From Kuschelorhynchus macadamiae (lineage: Eukaryota; Arthropoda; Insecta; Coleoptera; Curculionidae), in assembly GCA_030620095.1 (NCBI GenBank), contig JAUTXW010000326.1, positions 1,215,501 through 1,279,500 on the forward strand: a stretch of DNA of 64,000 nucleotides, in the 5' to 3' direction. Within the stretch, counting starts at the first letter, position 1. Each line of letters opens with the position of its first letter. Shown here in pieces: positions 10,667 through 22,180 of this stretch. Below the pieces are notes generated by a model. It saw only the letters and a list, made by a program, of their open reading frames with translations, was not told the DNA's origin and did no database searches. The translations under genes were made by a program, and so were the position numbers.

Positions 10667-12923
10667 TAGCCGTATACACTCAAGAGGTTTAAATTTTAAA
10701 CCCTAGGTCTAAGTCTTAAACCCCCTTAAATCGTATTCACAAAGCAAAGTTGTTAGACCTCCCTACAGGTATAAATTTAGATCATCGCTAAACCAGGTAC
10801 TAAACACTTAAACCTGTCAAGGGTTTAAATTTTCCAATATGGCCGCATTCACTAAAAGGTCCTAAAGTTATTTTAGACCGGAAAATGTCAAATTTAGATC
10901 TAAAAGTTAGTCCTACCTTTTAGGTGGGTTTAAGAAAAGTTTTAATTCTCTGCTCACCTTAGTTATCTAAATAAAGTGAAATCTACCGAGTTTTAATTTA
11001 GCGAAAAACACAATTTAAACGGGTCGCCTTTTTCGCGTGAAGTACGCCGGACCGCCACTATTATTTAAAAGTAGGTATTTAAGTAGATTATTGCACTTGA
11101 AAATTAACATGGGAATCAAAAAAGGAAATATTTGTCAGGAAAAGTTGTGTGTTTTAAATATATGTTTTTAACTTATTGTTTTAATACGTTACCGATGAAT
11201 ATTTTTTATACTAATTAATATTAAAAAGAAAAAGTATGAAAGCAGTGGAATTCGATCTCAGACTATTTAAAAGAGAACCAAAACTTAAACCATTAGATCA
11301 CCATTACTATCAAATACAAATGTAAAGATATGTATATAAGTTCCTCTCCAAATTCAAATGAAATTACATGTAAAAATAATAATAAAGAAATTAATAAAAA
11401 GTAAAGATAACATGTATGAGTAAAGGGCTTTAATTTAAAATAAGAATTATTCGAGTGGGAGATGCTGGCGAAACCATAAAAGAACGTTTTGTTTGTGTTT
11501 CAAATATACTTATAAGTATTCAAGTTTACTCTAAAGTGGGTAGGAATAACAAGTTTTAAAAGAGAAAAAGAATAAAGAATAGAAGAATAAAAACGCAAAA
11601 TCGATTCTTTTAAGCAAATATTTTGGAGCAACTTAAAAACGCTTCCGTACGGTATTGGTATTAGGTTCTAGTGAAGGTACTGCTCTGTAATGGCTTTGAT
11701 GTACAAGGTATTTAAAAAGTAAGCTGACAAACTTCAAGAGGCGAGTCTTAGGCAATATGATTTTAAGACAAAAAGTTCATATAAAGATAGGTCCTAGAAT
11801 GAATAGTTTTCAAGGTACAGGTTCTAAGAAAAAAATTAATTTTCTATGATAACTTTTATATCACTCTAGATATATTTATCAACTTTGGTGAATATCTTTT
11901 ACCATTAAAGGGGAATTATTTAGGTAAAGTTATTTTTCATTTCTACCATTGGCGTCCGCACGGGGTTTGGACTTTTTCTGAAAACAAAAATTATTTTAGG
12001 AATTCACTTTTAATTTGGAGCAAATTTGGTTTCTAGACTTACTTTCGTACGACGGACGGTTTTCGCGATAATTTTTTTTCATGCTTCTACTGCAATCCTA
12101 ATGCAGTTTTACAATGGTAATTTTATGCAAAATCCCCTTCTCTTTATTTTTTATGAAACATAGTTATTCGAAAGTTGGCGTACAAATGCATGTATTGAAG
12201 TCGGGGAGGCCATTTCCAGCAGTTCTTTTAAATTTATTTTTTTTTCAGAGAGTATTATTATTTGTAAGGTTGGTTAAGTTATCTAGAGTTTACAGTTATT
12301 TTAGTTTATTATTTTAATAATATACGTCTCCCTGTCTGTAGTTTAGTTTTTTTCGTATTATTTATTATTTTTTATTTATTTATTTACCTTAATTGAAAGT
12401 TTTGACAATTGTCATGTTATTATTATAAACAAATGACTTACTGTTGTTTAGCGAGGCCCACCTTGCCACTATAGGTTTTTTTGACTAGTGGATTAAATTT
12501 CAGTTTGTTTCTTAATTTTCCTACCAAATTGTTGATTTAGTTAGAAAGTAGTACACTTAGAAATGATGGTATTAATTATTAAATTTAAAAAAAGGTAAAA
12601 AGGAGCTGATAAATGTTAAGGAAAATCATATCCGTCGTCGCAAAAAAAAGTTTGGGAGATAAAAGGGGACATGACTATGAAAAAAGAATTACCCAGTAGA
12701 TTATTCCAAATTATAATTATTTATTATTATGGGTACTAGTGACGTCATTACACGTGCTAAAATTGCATTAGGATTGCAGTAGATGCATGAAAATGGTTTC
12801 TTTAAAGTAAGTCTAGTGACTAAATTTACTCCAAATTAAACAGGGATTTCAAAAATAATGTTTGTTTTCAAAAACACATTTTTTTCTTAAAAATCATTCA
12901 CTCTAAACCTCGTACGGGCGCCG

Positions 12924-12962
12924 CACTGTGGTCCTTTTTAGCAATCTGTGCGTGCAAAAGTC
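12924..12962 (+). other. left Transib end: RSS-like heptamer, 23-bp spacer, nonamer-like
   Basis: The heptamer CACTGTG (12924-12930) is followed by exactly 23 bases and then GCAAAAGTC (12954-12962), which agrees with the RSS nonamer consensus ACAAAAACC at 6 of 9 positions. Resemblance of Transib ends to 23-spacer recombination signals is established for the family; the match here was counted by hand. Confidence 0.8.
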
Positions 12963-13480
12963 ATAAATTTTCGACGATATGATTATACTGCAATATTGTT
13001 TTTTACATACCCAGATAACCAGGCAATTCAAAATATATCATATCAAAGCATGCCATGACCGATTCAATAAACAAATAAGTTGCGAAGTCAACAATTGTTT
13101 GCTTGGATGAGCCTGGCTTCGAGACAATGATTTTAGTCTTTGTGTTTCAAGGTGTGATAACTTTTTTGTGAGTAAATTTTGTGATAGTTTATTATGGAGC
13201 TAAGGCATAATGGTAGGGGCTTGATCTTAATTATTTTAGTTTTGTTTGCATCTTATGTTTATTAACTAGTTTAACTGTAGTATAACACACTATTCGGGAC
13301 CTAATCTAAAAATGTTATTTTTATCAAGTTACATTAAACAAAACGTTACGTAATTGGAGAGGATTGGTTTTAATTTCATATTTGTTATGTACTTTCATAT
13401 GTTAGCTATCAATATATCATAAATTCAAGTGCCGCAACCTGCCGTAACATTATTTACAATTAATTTTGATTTCGTCCACT

Positions 13481-13796
13481 AGTAGTAAGGCAATTTTGAC
13501 TTTTTGGACAAATTTATTTATTACTATAACGCCAACGTTTCGCCACCTTGATGTGCCACCATCAGGTCTAGAAGAATAAAGTTATAGAAAGTCCAATAAG
13601 GGTTTTCAGTGTCTTACAAACTCCCGATGTACCTATGTCAACTTGCCTTTAATATCCTTATTGGTTTTTCCCAAAACACGTTTTTTTATTTGGTTTGATT
13701 GGTTTTTGGTTGATGATGGCACAAAAAGAAACCGAAACATTGGCGTTGTAGTAATAAATATATCCGTTAAAACTTTTAAAATTGCCTTACTATTCT
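13481..13796. repeat. fold-back insert in Transib, with hammerhead-like core
   Basis: Two inverted arms of about 63 bp (13481-13543 and 13732-13796) share AGTAAGGCAATTTT, 'taataaat' and 'ggcgtt...' blocks. On the minus strand the left arm continues as CTGATGG, a 17-base segment, then GAAACGTTGGCGTT, which resembles a hammerhead core with one changed conserved base. This type of arm is common in Penelope-like terminal repeats. A target duplication was not identified. Confidence 0.55.
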
Positions 13797-15640
13797 ATTT
13801 ATTCACTTGCAGATATACCACAACGTCTGACATTTAGTGACATTTTCGTGATTTGGCGCAATGAGAAATACTCAAACCGGAAATTTGATGTTCTAATGAA
13901 ATATTTGAGGGACACGACAGATTTAGGGGAGTTTGATGAGGCCTCAAAATTTAAATTTAATAAGGAACTTAAGAATTTATGTGGACAGTTGGCTTGTAAA
14001 TGGAGAATATGTAATCGTACATTAAAAACCTTTTTACTATGAACAAAAAGTGGTTAGCCGGTACAAACCATTGTAAAAAAAAACACTTCTCGAGTACTTC
14101 TATTGGCTACTGAAATGACGTTAAGACGAGAAGGTAAAAGAGATGCTGCCGAATTAATTAGGATTGTGTCTTCTTCTACAGTTTCACCAAAAAAAGCAAA
14201 TATCCTTAAAAAAAATGTCTTCCTCCGTCACACTTTCCAGAAAAATATCTGTTGAAGGAGCTTTGGCACTTTATGTTGTCAACAAATTCACAAAAGCGCA
14301 ATATACTGACATTCAGCAGACTAGTAAAAAGCACAACGCAGATATTTATCCGATTTACAATAGGCTTCTTGAGGGAAAGAAAATGTGCTACCCTGAGGAA
14401 ATCACAATATCAGAAGTGTCTGGAGAGATAACACTACGGTCCTTGGTAAAACATATAATCCAGAGATTAGTCGCTGTTCAACAAAATGTCCTGAAGGAAT
14501 ACGTTTAAGAATATGACCCAAATGAAATTAATATTGTATTTAAGTGGGGGTGTGATGGTGCATCGGGCCAAAGCCGATACATGCAACGGTTTGAAAACAG
14601 TGATGTAGACGATGCGTCTTTATATTTGATTTCTCATCAATGAATGATAGCTTTATCAAAAATTGGCAACAAGGAGTTGATTTTGTGGTATAACCCCGCG
14701 CCGTCATGAACGAAATACTGTCGTCCTATCAAAATTCTATTCCATCAAGCTGCAAGTTGAAGACATCAAACAACAGATACAAGAAATAGTCCCTATTAAA
14801 ATTGAAATTGAAGAAACACAATATATATTTAGTTCAGTTTTTTATTTAACAATGATCGATGGAAAACGGTGTAGTACGCTTTGTAATGCAGCTGCTCAAA
14901 ATTGTCATATTTGTGGAGAATCGCCTAAAATAATGAATAATATAGAAACAGTACGCGCGAGGCCTATAAATCAACATTCCCTGATTCTGGGGATGTCAAT
15001 ACTACATGCGTGGACAAAATGTCTAGAATGTGTTTTACATATCGCATATAGGATTCATATAAAAATCTGAGAATCGAGAGACGGTAACCGAGGCAAGAAA
15101 AAAAGAAGTCCAAGAAAATCTTCGACAAAAAATGGGCCTTCTAGTCGACTTGCCCAAGCAATGCTATGGCAGCAGTAACACGGGAAATGTGGCTAGGAGC
15201 TTCCAAAATTTTGAATTAGCTTCGGAAGCTACCAGAGTCAATAAAGATCTAATTGAAAGACTAGGTACAATCCTTCGCACAATTTATTCTGGATTTGTAA
15301 TACACATCGAAGTTTTTGAACGTTTTGCAGCAGAGACGGTTAGTCTATATATTCAGGAGTATCCCTGGTTCTGTAAGCCTCAGAGTATTCACAAACTTCT
15401 AATACATGGAAGCCTCATTATAAAGGAGGCAATCATTCCTATAGGCCGATTATCGGAAGAAGCCCAGGAGGCAAGAAACAAAGATGTCAAAAATTTCCGA
15501 GAATTTCATTCTTCATAGAAGACTTGTTTCATCTCCTTTTGGTGTCTTCTGACCCTCTTGTATCCAGCATGCGGAGAGTAAAACCAAAACGTGGTAGCAG
15601 TCTCCCTGTATCTGTTTTGGCTTACCTAGGGGCATCAATA
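13797..15640 (+). pseudogene. Transib transposase (RAG1-related), multiply frameshifted
   Basis: Near-complete but broken transposase on the plus strand. Blocks in order: an N-terminal IWRNEKYSNRKFDVLMKYL (13850-13910); VEGALALYVVNKFTKAQY and HNADIYPIYNRLLEGKK (about 14250-14385); FKWGCDGASGQSRYMQRF (14545-14600), which carries the first catalytic Asp of the family; LTMIDGKRCSTLCNAA then the zinc-binding CHICGESP (14848-14930); LHAWTKCLECVLHIAYRI (15000-15055); LVDLPKQCYGSSNTGNVARSF; and LSEEAQEARNKDVKNFREF (15450-15505), which holds the catalytic Glu region equivalent to that of RAG1. The tail EDLFHLLLVSSDPLVSSM is in another frame, up to a stop near 15645. Stops and shifts occur at about 14042, 14508, 14640, 14720 and 15068. 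Transposition function is therefore lost in cis. Confidence 0.85.
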
Positions 15641-15970
15641 TATTGATGTATTTTGTTAAAAAAAAATGATTTTTGCAAAGAATTTTTTCATATGTTAAAA
15701 ATTAATTATGATTTTTTTAACCTATATTGCGATTCTACATTAGTTTGTATTTAAATTAGTGCTATTTGATTTAAAAAAGTACTAGTGACACTTCATTACA
15801 ATTACATTAAAAAAAAAGTAATTTGGGTATTTTTTTTATTTGTGCTGGCGCCTCGGCTCATCCCTTTGAAGATTCTAGCTGTCGGTTACATGTGCAAATA
15901 TAGTTATGTTTATTATATTGTTCATATAAAATCATTTAGCACACGTTCACAACAATATTAAAGTGCAAAC

Positions 15971-16009
15971 TACTTTTGCACGCATAGATTGCTAAAAACG
16001 ACCACTGTG
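15971..16009 (-). other. right Transib end: canonical RSS heptamer, 23-bp spacer, nonamer-like
   Basis: Read inward on the minus strand, it starts with the canonical heptamer CACAGTG, then 23 bases, then GCAAAAGTA (5 of 9 to the nonamer consensus). The spacer differs from the left end at only two positions (GTCGTTTTT and CTATG against GTCCTTTTT and CTGTG). Confidence 0.8.
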
Positions 16010-16349
16010 CGCCGGCGCCGCTGATAGAAATTAAAAAAAACTTTTTAAAAATTGCCTTTTAATGGGTATAAGATGTACATCTAATTTGATAAAAATATCT
16101 ACAATGATATAAAAGTTAAGATAGAAAAGCAATTTTTTTATTAGAAGTTTAACACCCTGTATTTGGAAAAATATTCATTTTCGGACCTATTTATATATTT
16201 TTTGTATTAAAAGCATGCAAAGAATCGACCCTTAAAGTTTGGCAGTGTACTTTTTTAACACCCTGTATAGTATTTACTTACTATCATTTAAGATAGTTGG
16301 TATAATATAAATCTTGGCAGTTACGTCTCGATATCGCCAATATTTTGTA

Positions 16350-16583
16350 CTTTTTCCACTTCGTCTTTATTTCATCTCATACAACGTTCTTCTTTAGGTA
16401 GTTATACCTAGTTAGTATTACCGAGTGCACGGAATTTTGAATATCCCGCCATGCATTTTCACGTCTTAAAAGCGGAACTCTTGGAGATAATTTATCAAAT
16501 AAAATATTTTTATTGACTAAAATTTCCTTCGCTTCACTTGAAAAATTTGCTTTGCTATTTCGCCCGTTATCCGTCATTTTCAC
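16350..16583 (-). pseudogene. Myb/SANT-like DNA-binding protein fragment of the Harbinger-like element
   Basis: A 68-residue ORF starting ATG 16583 reads KANFSSEAKEIL and RRENAWRDIQNSVHS. It resembles the N-terminal Myb/SANT (zeste-like) domain of the accessory ORF in insect PIF/Harbinger transposons, with the Phe-Ser-x-Glu-x-Lys start and the later Trp spaced as expected. It lies about 230 bp inside the right terminus of the Harbinger-like shell, which supports the assignment. It stops early, so the helix following NAWRDIQN and everything after it is lost. Confidence 0.45.
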
Positions 16584-16813
16584 AAAAGCAGATATATATT
16601 AAATTTAATCAACTCGGCTATGGACAGTGTTTTGTTCATCAAGAGGTCTAAATATGGGTTTAAATTTAAACCTCTGGACTAAATTTAGAACTAATACTAA
16701 TTGTTTAGTGGTTACGATCTAAATCTTAAACCTGCCAGAGGTGTAAGGAAGTTCTAAAAAGGTTCTATAAAGGTCTAAATTTTAAACCCGGTCTATGTTA
16801 GTGAATACGGCTA

Positions 16814-17691
16814 CAAATGTTTCTTTACAAAAAAGTTTAATTTTCTTGTAATCGCTGAGTTTCAGTTCGACTCTATACAATACCGTGTCGGCTGATTCGA
16901 TGAGATTCTACCCAGTTTAAACATTTGGTGAGGTTGTTGTCCAGTTCCCAAAACCATAGATTATGGGGTTTGCAAGTTATAACAAGAATACACGTAGGGA
17001 AGGGAAAAAAACATGTAAATTGTCCTTTGAAGCTGGAAACTGATCAACCTAGTTAAGGAAAAAGGGTATTATTATCTTTTAATCATTAAATTTTCGATTG
17101 TGTAAGTAAGTCAGATTGTAGATTTTAACCAGTTTAAACATTTAAAAAATTGACATCCAGCATCCAAAATCAGTTTTTCTAACTACCAATGTTATACCTG
17201 TTTTTAAATTATCTTTAAACATAAACTTATTAAGTAGTGATATATTATGTGGCTTACAAGTTACTAAAAAGGCCTTCTGCAATCGCAACCGAAACGTTCA
17301 AAAATAGTTTTAATTTGAATTCGCTATAAAACCCAGGAAGCATGATACATAATACATACATACATAATAATACAGCAATAATATCATGATATACAAGTTT
17401 TTAAAATTAAACGCTCTAAAATAGTACTTTTAATCACTCACAACTACGAATGCCAAATAAATGCCATTATAACCTCTTTTTCTCCGAACTATTTTGTTTC
17501 CTTTAGACCGCGGCCCTATCACATTTCGCTTATATAAATACTCTGTAATGAGTTTCAATTAAGTGAGTACTTATTTTTAGAAGTCTTATTGTGTTTCTAT
17601 TTTAGACGAGGTATATGCGAAATTATATTTTGACATATTATTTCTTTTAGTTGTCTATTTTATTTTTATTTTTTCATTATTCTTTTCTATA
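16814..17691. other. no gene; possible decayed Penelope-type terminal repeats
   Basis: AT-rich. Two loosely similar segments (about 16930-16985 and 17150-17270) share 'atccag/gtccag...ccaaaa' and 'tttgcaagttata/cttacaagttact'. The second runs into ggcctt...cgcaaccgaaacgttc (17270-17300), which resembles the GAAAC side of the hammerhead-like motifs seen elsewhere in the window. The evidence is weak. Confidence 0.3.
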
Positions 17692-17990
17692 AAGTGCGGG
17701 ACACGAAAGAAAACCGGGCGGAGTCAGTCTGTTATTATATTTGTCTGTTTTCTTTCGTGTACCGCATATCTATATCTCTTTTGTGTTGCAAAAACGGCGA
17801 ACTTTCGAATTTTAAAATGATTTAATTTTGAATTTTCTTGTTTGATTTACCTATAAATATATATTTTCTTGAGTTCTGTCACTAACGGTTCCCGGGCTAC
17901 TGTCTACGTCCACTATTATTGTACCACCCAGTATAGTGATACACGATTTATAAGTCCCGAGTTTACAAGGGCAGCCAGCATCAGATGCAG

Positions 17991-18651
17991 TGAACGAGAT
18001 TTATCAAAATTTTAATTTATGCAGTTCGACTTTGGGCTACTCGGGTATGCCGAAAGTGGCCGTCTGTCTTCGTTTGTCACATTACTTTATACAGGGGCCG
18101 TCATTGTAAAGTACTATGCAGGGCGTTTCCTAATTGCGTGCTGATGTTAAAGGGGGTGTTTTTATGTCCTAAAAGTCTTAACTTTTGAGATACAGGATGG
18201 TAAAGTTTAAAAAGAAAACATTTTTTTTCATCCCAATTCTGATGCTATTGTAGATAACTGCATGAAATTTGATACACGTCTTCTATGCATTAAGGAGCCT
18301 ACTAATTGATTGTTAAGAAAAAATGCCCATTTATGCATAAAAGACGTGTATCAAATTTCATACAATTATTTATCTATAATAGCATCAGAATTAGGATTTA
18401 AAAAAATGTTTTTTTAAAACCCTGTATCTCCAAAGTTAAGACTTTTAGGTTCATATTAAATTTTTTTCTTAAAAGGGTCCAAGAATCCCCCTCCTTTAAC
18501 ATTAGCATGCAATTAGGAAACGCCCTGTATAGAACTTCACAATGACGCCCCCTGTACAAAGTAATATGACGGAGACAAACGGTCACTTTTGGCATACCCG
18601 AATAGCCCAAAGTCGAACTGCATAAGTTAAAATTTTGATAAATCTTGTTCA
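17991..18651. repeat. 661-bp fold-back (long palindromic) element inside Mar-4
   Basis: Two arms of roughly 300 bp (about 17991-18293 and 18334-18651) are near-complementary and separated by about 40 bases. Shared outer blocks are 'gatttatcaaaattttaa' and 'gcagttcgactttgggcta', inner blocks 'gatacacgtctt'. It is non-coding; the ORF on one arm is a by-product. No clear target duplication was found at its ends. Confidence 0.8.
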
Positions 18652-18869
18652 TTGGAATCAGTGCTAGCTCTCCTACTATAACTACATTGATGTGTTAATT
18701 TTGGAAAAATATGAGTTCTGTACTTTTTCAAATAATAATTGCAATATTAGATATTTTTTGACACCCGGTATTGAACAGAAAATTAATTATTTTGAAGCAG
18801 TTTATTAACAGCTACTTTATGAACAATTTTACAATGATGATATGAAAAAAAACTAAGCTATTTTTGAGG

Positions 18870-19890
18870 TTGACGGCTGTGATTCTAATGGTTCGATTCC
18901 TTCTAAATCGTTGTTTTCCTCTGAAAATTATGAGGTTTCGTCGTTACTACTTGAAGATCCCAGTGTGATAACTAAATCATCAATAACCGTTTCAATTTTG
19001 CCATCTACTTTCCAGTTTATCTTCAATAGAACGAACAAGTTTAACATACGATTTCCAATTTTCAGCCGATATTGAGTCAATCGCTTCTAATGTTATTTTA
19101 TTTAAATCATTTAAATTTCAAAATTATCTCTATTCATCTGTCCATGATAGTCTCCAGTTTTTAGTCCCGAGCGAAAAACTAAAGCAGCACCTGGAAGAAA
19201 TCCGGCTTCTGAACCAGCATGAACTATAATAAAGCGACTACTAGAGCGGATTCCCTGAACAACACCTGTAACTCTTTCACTTTGCCAGCATTTGTTCACT
19301 GTCATATCATTATCTATCCAGGTTTCGTCTACATACATAATATTGCGTCCTTCTTGCCTATATTGCCTTACAGTTGACAGATATTTCACCCGCCAGTGAA
19401 AAATATTTGGTCCCTCAATGAGCAATTTTCGTTTATTTTGGCGCCAAACAAAACCATTTGATCGTAAAAGCCGATTTAAGGTTTTATACCCGTACGGAAA
19501 ATCGATTTTGTTCTTTACGGTACGTAGTAGGGGTTTGCAGGTCGGAACCTTCTTCAAGTTGATATAAAAATCCTCTATTGTTCGTCGAATTACTTGAAAA
19601 TCACCATCGTCAATTTTATCTTTGTATGATACGCAGGGTCTTTTTTTTACCAGGAGATTTTAAAGGTGAAGTAGAACATGAGCGATCATTATGTTCTCTT
19701 TAAATTTTTGTTACACTACTTTCCGAAACACCAGTGTAAAATGCAGCGCGTTCTGTACAATTTTGAATTGGAATAGTCAAACTATTATTTTCAGCTTCTC
19801 TAGTACAGGCCTCTATAACGCTCGTAATAACGTGCACCGCTTCGAATGGTTTTTCCTCTTTTGCTCGCCATCGTTACTTCTAAATAATAA
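18870..19890 (-). pseudogene. Tc1/mariner-superfamily DDE transposase of Mar-4, internally deleted
   Basis: Minus-strand relic. The N-terminal helix-turn-helix is visible as NCTERAAFYTGVSESSVTKI (about 19760-19700), then SYKDKIDDGDFQVIRRTIED (19635-19570), and the open block 19557-19111 containing YGYKTLNRLLRSNGFVW, NIMYVDETW (first catalytic Asp), GVVQGIRSSSRFIIVHAG and GDYHGQMNRDNFE. Directly after this the frame jumps to a C-terminal piece, ITLEAIDSISAENWKSYV (about 19090-19040). The segment that should hold the second and third catalytic acidic residues is therefore missing. One shift lies in the poly-T/A run near 19640. The family is DDE_3-like by motif recall. Confidence 0.75.
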
Positions 19891-20218
19891 TTCAAATTCA
19901 ACGCAACGCATTTATATAGAAATGAAAACAAATGCTCGAAATGTATAGGCGCCACTGGAAATAGAACTTTCTAGCTGCAAGTGCATGGAGACTATAGGCA
20001 CATCCCAATTACAAGTGGACCACTGCGAAATGTACTAAATCCTCAATTAATTTTCCGTGCCGCTTAGCTGGCGCGCTTTATAGGTGAATCGGCAAACTAT
20101 TACAACAAATAAAATAACATAGAATTTATTTGCGTACACAAATTTTACTTTTCCGCTTGCTTAAGACTATGACCCTTTATCTTAAGGACCACCCGGTTTT
20201 CTTTCGCGTCCCGCACTT

Positions 20219-22123
20219 TACCAACACCACACAAAATACAGATCTGACAACTTTAGAACCATCGCGTTTATAATGTAAAGTAACCTTTGCTCATAAAATA
20301 ATCATAACATCGGACTCTTTTTTTTACTATATATAGACATGAACCTAAATACTTAAATTTAAAAAATCTGTTTTTCCGAATTATAAGTGGAAATAAAACC
20401 TTAACACTTAAATGTTATTAACGGCAAGAATATCTGAAAAATATTTTCCCAGCACCAGATATACTTGTTTCTCATTTAGCAGCATTTCTTATACTCTATT
20501 TTTGGGAGAACCCAAAAAACACGTCGAACGTATTTACCGACTGTATATATGCCTTGGGCGGATTCAACGCACTCATAAAAAATTCACTTGCATTATCTTA
20601 AGGCCGTAATCTTCTTTAGGTTTATAGCCCAGGAAAAAGAGGATCTTTGTAGGCATAATTTTGATATGACTTAAATGATTTTAACGTTAATGATTTTTTT
20701 TGTAGTTGAGAAGATTTTTATTGAAATAATTCTAAAAATTTCTCTCTATAAAGAATTCTACACTCCTATATTTCAAGACCCGTTTTATTAGAAAGTGACC
20801 AAAAAACTTTTTTGATGCTGCTCATTCCAATGTCTACTCATATAATATTGCTTAACAAGTCTTAGCACTTTTGGATCTTATTTAATATTATTATAATATT
20901 ATGCATATGCAGATGTTTCATGCATTTCGGTGCATTTATACATGTATAAATAGTAATTATAGTATTAAAGAATGGTATACCAAAGATTATGTATACAAAT
21001 TATGTACATTGATTAAACTGATTAATTAAAAGAAAATCATTTCTTTTCTAAACTATAAAAACATTTTTTGTAAAGATTATCACTGAATGATTTTGGTATG
21101 TACACAGTATTTCGTATTTACTGGTTACCCCATAAGATTCTTATAGATCTTTGCGCTTTATGCTTTTTTAGATACCTGAAAACAAGTTTTTCCATTTCTT
21201 TCTGTCTGTGCACTACTTATTTAATTTTGTTTTATTTACTTTAAACTTTAAAATTTTGGCCAAACAAATTAAATATAATTAAAAATAACTATATACGTAT
21301 CAAAAATTACTCATCCAATTGACTTCAGAAATGAAGTGTAAAAAAACTGGCAAAATTTTAGTGCGAGTGCAATATGAAGGAATCAAATGGCGACCTAATG
21401 AAAGTCTGTAACATTCCATTTCCTGAAAAAAAAAGCACATATTCCTCGACGAAAGTAATAAAGGACATCTCACACATCTTATCGGATTTTGGCTAACTAT
21501 ACAGGGTGACATATAAAACTGATCTAAAGTTTTTGTTATAATTGATTGGAATATTATTGCTTTATTTCAATTTTTGCACTAAATATGTAATTTAAAAAAA
21601 AACAACATATCTTTATTGCAATTTTAAGCTTAGAAATGGTGACGTACAGGGTTTTGAAAAGGTCGCAGTACAGTTATATAAAATGTAAATTATAAAAAAA
21701 AATTATAATGACTCAAGTAAGCAATTTTAAATATGTTGAATAGCTAAATATATTAAAAACCCATCTAGAAAGGTTTTTTTTAACTAATGGAACAATAACA
21801 TATTTTTTTTTAATACTATTATTTGCCTTTTATATTACACAATAGACTGACATGCGTAGAACAGAATACCAAATTAAAATTTTGTTATTGATATAACGGA
21901 TTGAAAGTCATTTTCATTGAAATTTTATTCACTTTCAGACAGTGTATTGTAGTTTTGTTTATTAAAATGCAGCGGAATTAATTTAGAGCTCTGTAAATGA
22001 CTGAGGCATCATTTCGTCGAGGCAGGAATATAAATTTAAGTTTTTTTTTATAAAAATTTTTATCTGCGGAAATAACAAAATTCATGCGCTGTTTTATCGC
22101 TGACACTTTGAATTTCGAAATGT

Positions 22124-22174
<51 letters not shown>

Positions 22175-22180
22175 TTTAAT
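20219..22180. other. no gene recognised; (TA)n at 22125-22166
   Basis: About 2 kb of AT-rich sequence with small unconvincing ORFs. Short pieces such as tatacagggtgac (21500-21515) and gacgtacagggttttg (21640-21660) look like mariner-type ends, but no paired end was found. A (TA)n tract of about 40 bp directly precedes the Penelope-like fragment. Confidence 0.4.

Larger units (their letters stand above)
12924..16009 (+). mobile_element. Transib element with RSS-like termini
   Basis: A 3,086-bp element flanked by 5-bp duplications CGCCG (12919-12923 and 16010-16014). The left terminus starts CACTGTG and the right terminus, read inward, starts CACAGTG. Both continue into a shared sequence of about 38 bp (for example TTTTTAGCAATC and GCGTGCAAAAGT) with few mismatches. 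The GC-rich 5-bp target duplication and CAC-starting ends are characteristic of Transib, the superfamily related to the RAG1 recombinase. The interior carries a broken Transib transposase (about 13797-15640) and a fold-back insert (13481-13796). Confidence 0.92.
11704..16265. mobile_element. Mar-1': decayed, internally deleted mariner-type element
   Basis: Diverged relative of the full element at 23891-26594. The left end (caaggtatttaaaaagt, after TA 11702-11703) and the right end (ending aacaccctg at 16265, before TA) align to the long TIRs of that element over several hundred bases. The transposase is almost completely lost. Only its last codons survive near 12190-12240, and that piece is inverted relative to the flanking TIRs, so a deletion-plus-inversion occurred. 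The Transib at 12924-16009 is inserted in its right TIR; removing it and one CGCCG restores a continuous TIR. Confidence 0.75.
10667..16813. mobile_element. PIF/Harbinger-like element, outer shell of a four-level nest
   Basis: Left terminus TAGCCGTATACACT at 10667 and right terminus TAGCCGTATTCACT (read inward from 16813), flanked by the 3-bp repeat CAA (10664-10666 and 16814-16816). Both ends carry further inverted copies of 'gtattcacta' and 'ggtttaaattttaaaccc' blocks within about 250 bp. A 3-bp duplication and a Myb/SANT-like ORF near the right end fit PIF/Harbinger. No Harbinger DDE transposase is left. Much of the interior (11704-16265) is a later mariner-type insertion, itself carrying a Transib. 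Confidence 0.65.
17692..20218. mobile_element. Mar-4: Tc1/mariner-superfamily element with ~30-bp TIRs
   Basis: A 2,527-bp element flanked by TA. The left end is AAGTGCGGGACACGAAAG; the right end, read inward, is AAGTGCGGGACGCGAAAG, and the match continues through AAAACCGGG. It encodes a decayed DDE transposase on the minus strand (18870-19890) and contains a 661-bp fold-back (17991-18651). Short TIRs distinguish it from the long-TIR mariner-type elements in this window. Confidence 0.85.

Noticed and set aside
18880..18905. ggttcgattcc, similar to a pol III B box
   Set aside because: It lies in the 3' part of the Mar-4 transposase relic, with no A box or tRNA fold around it.
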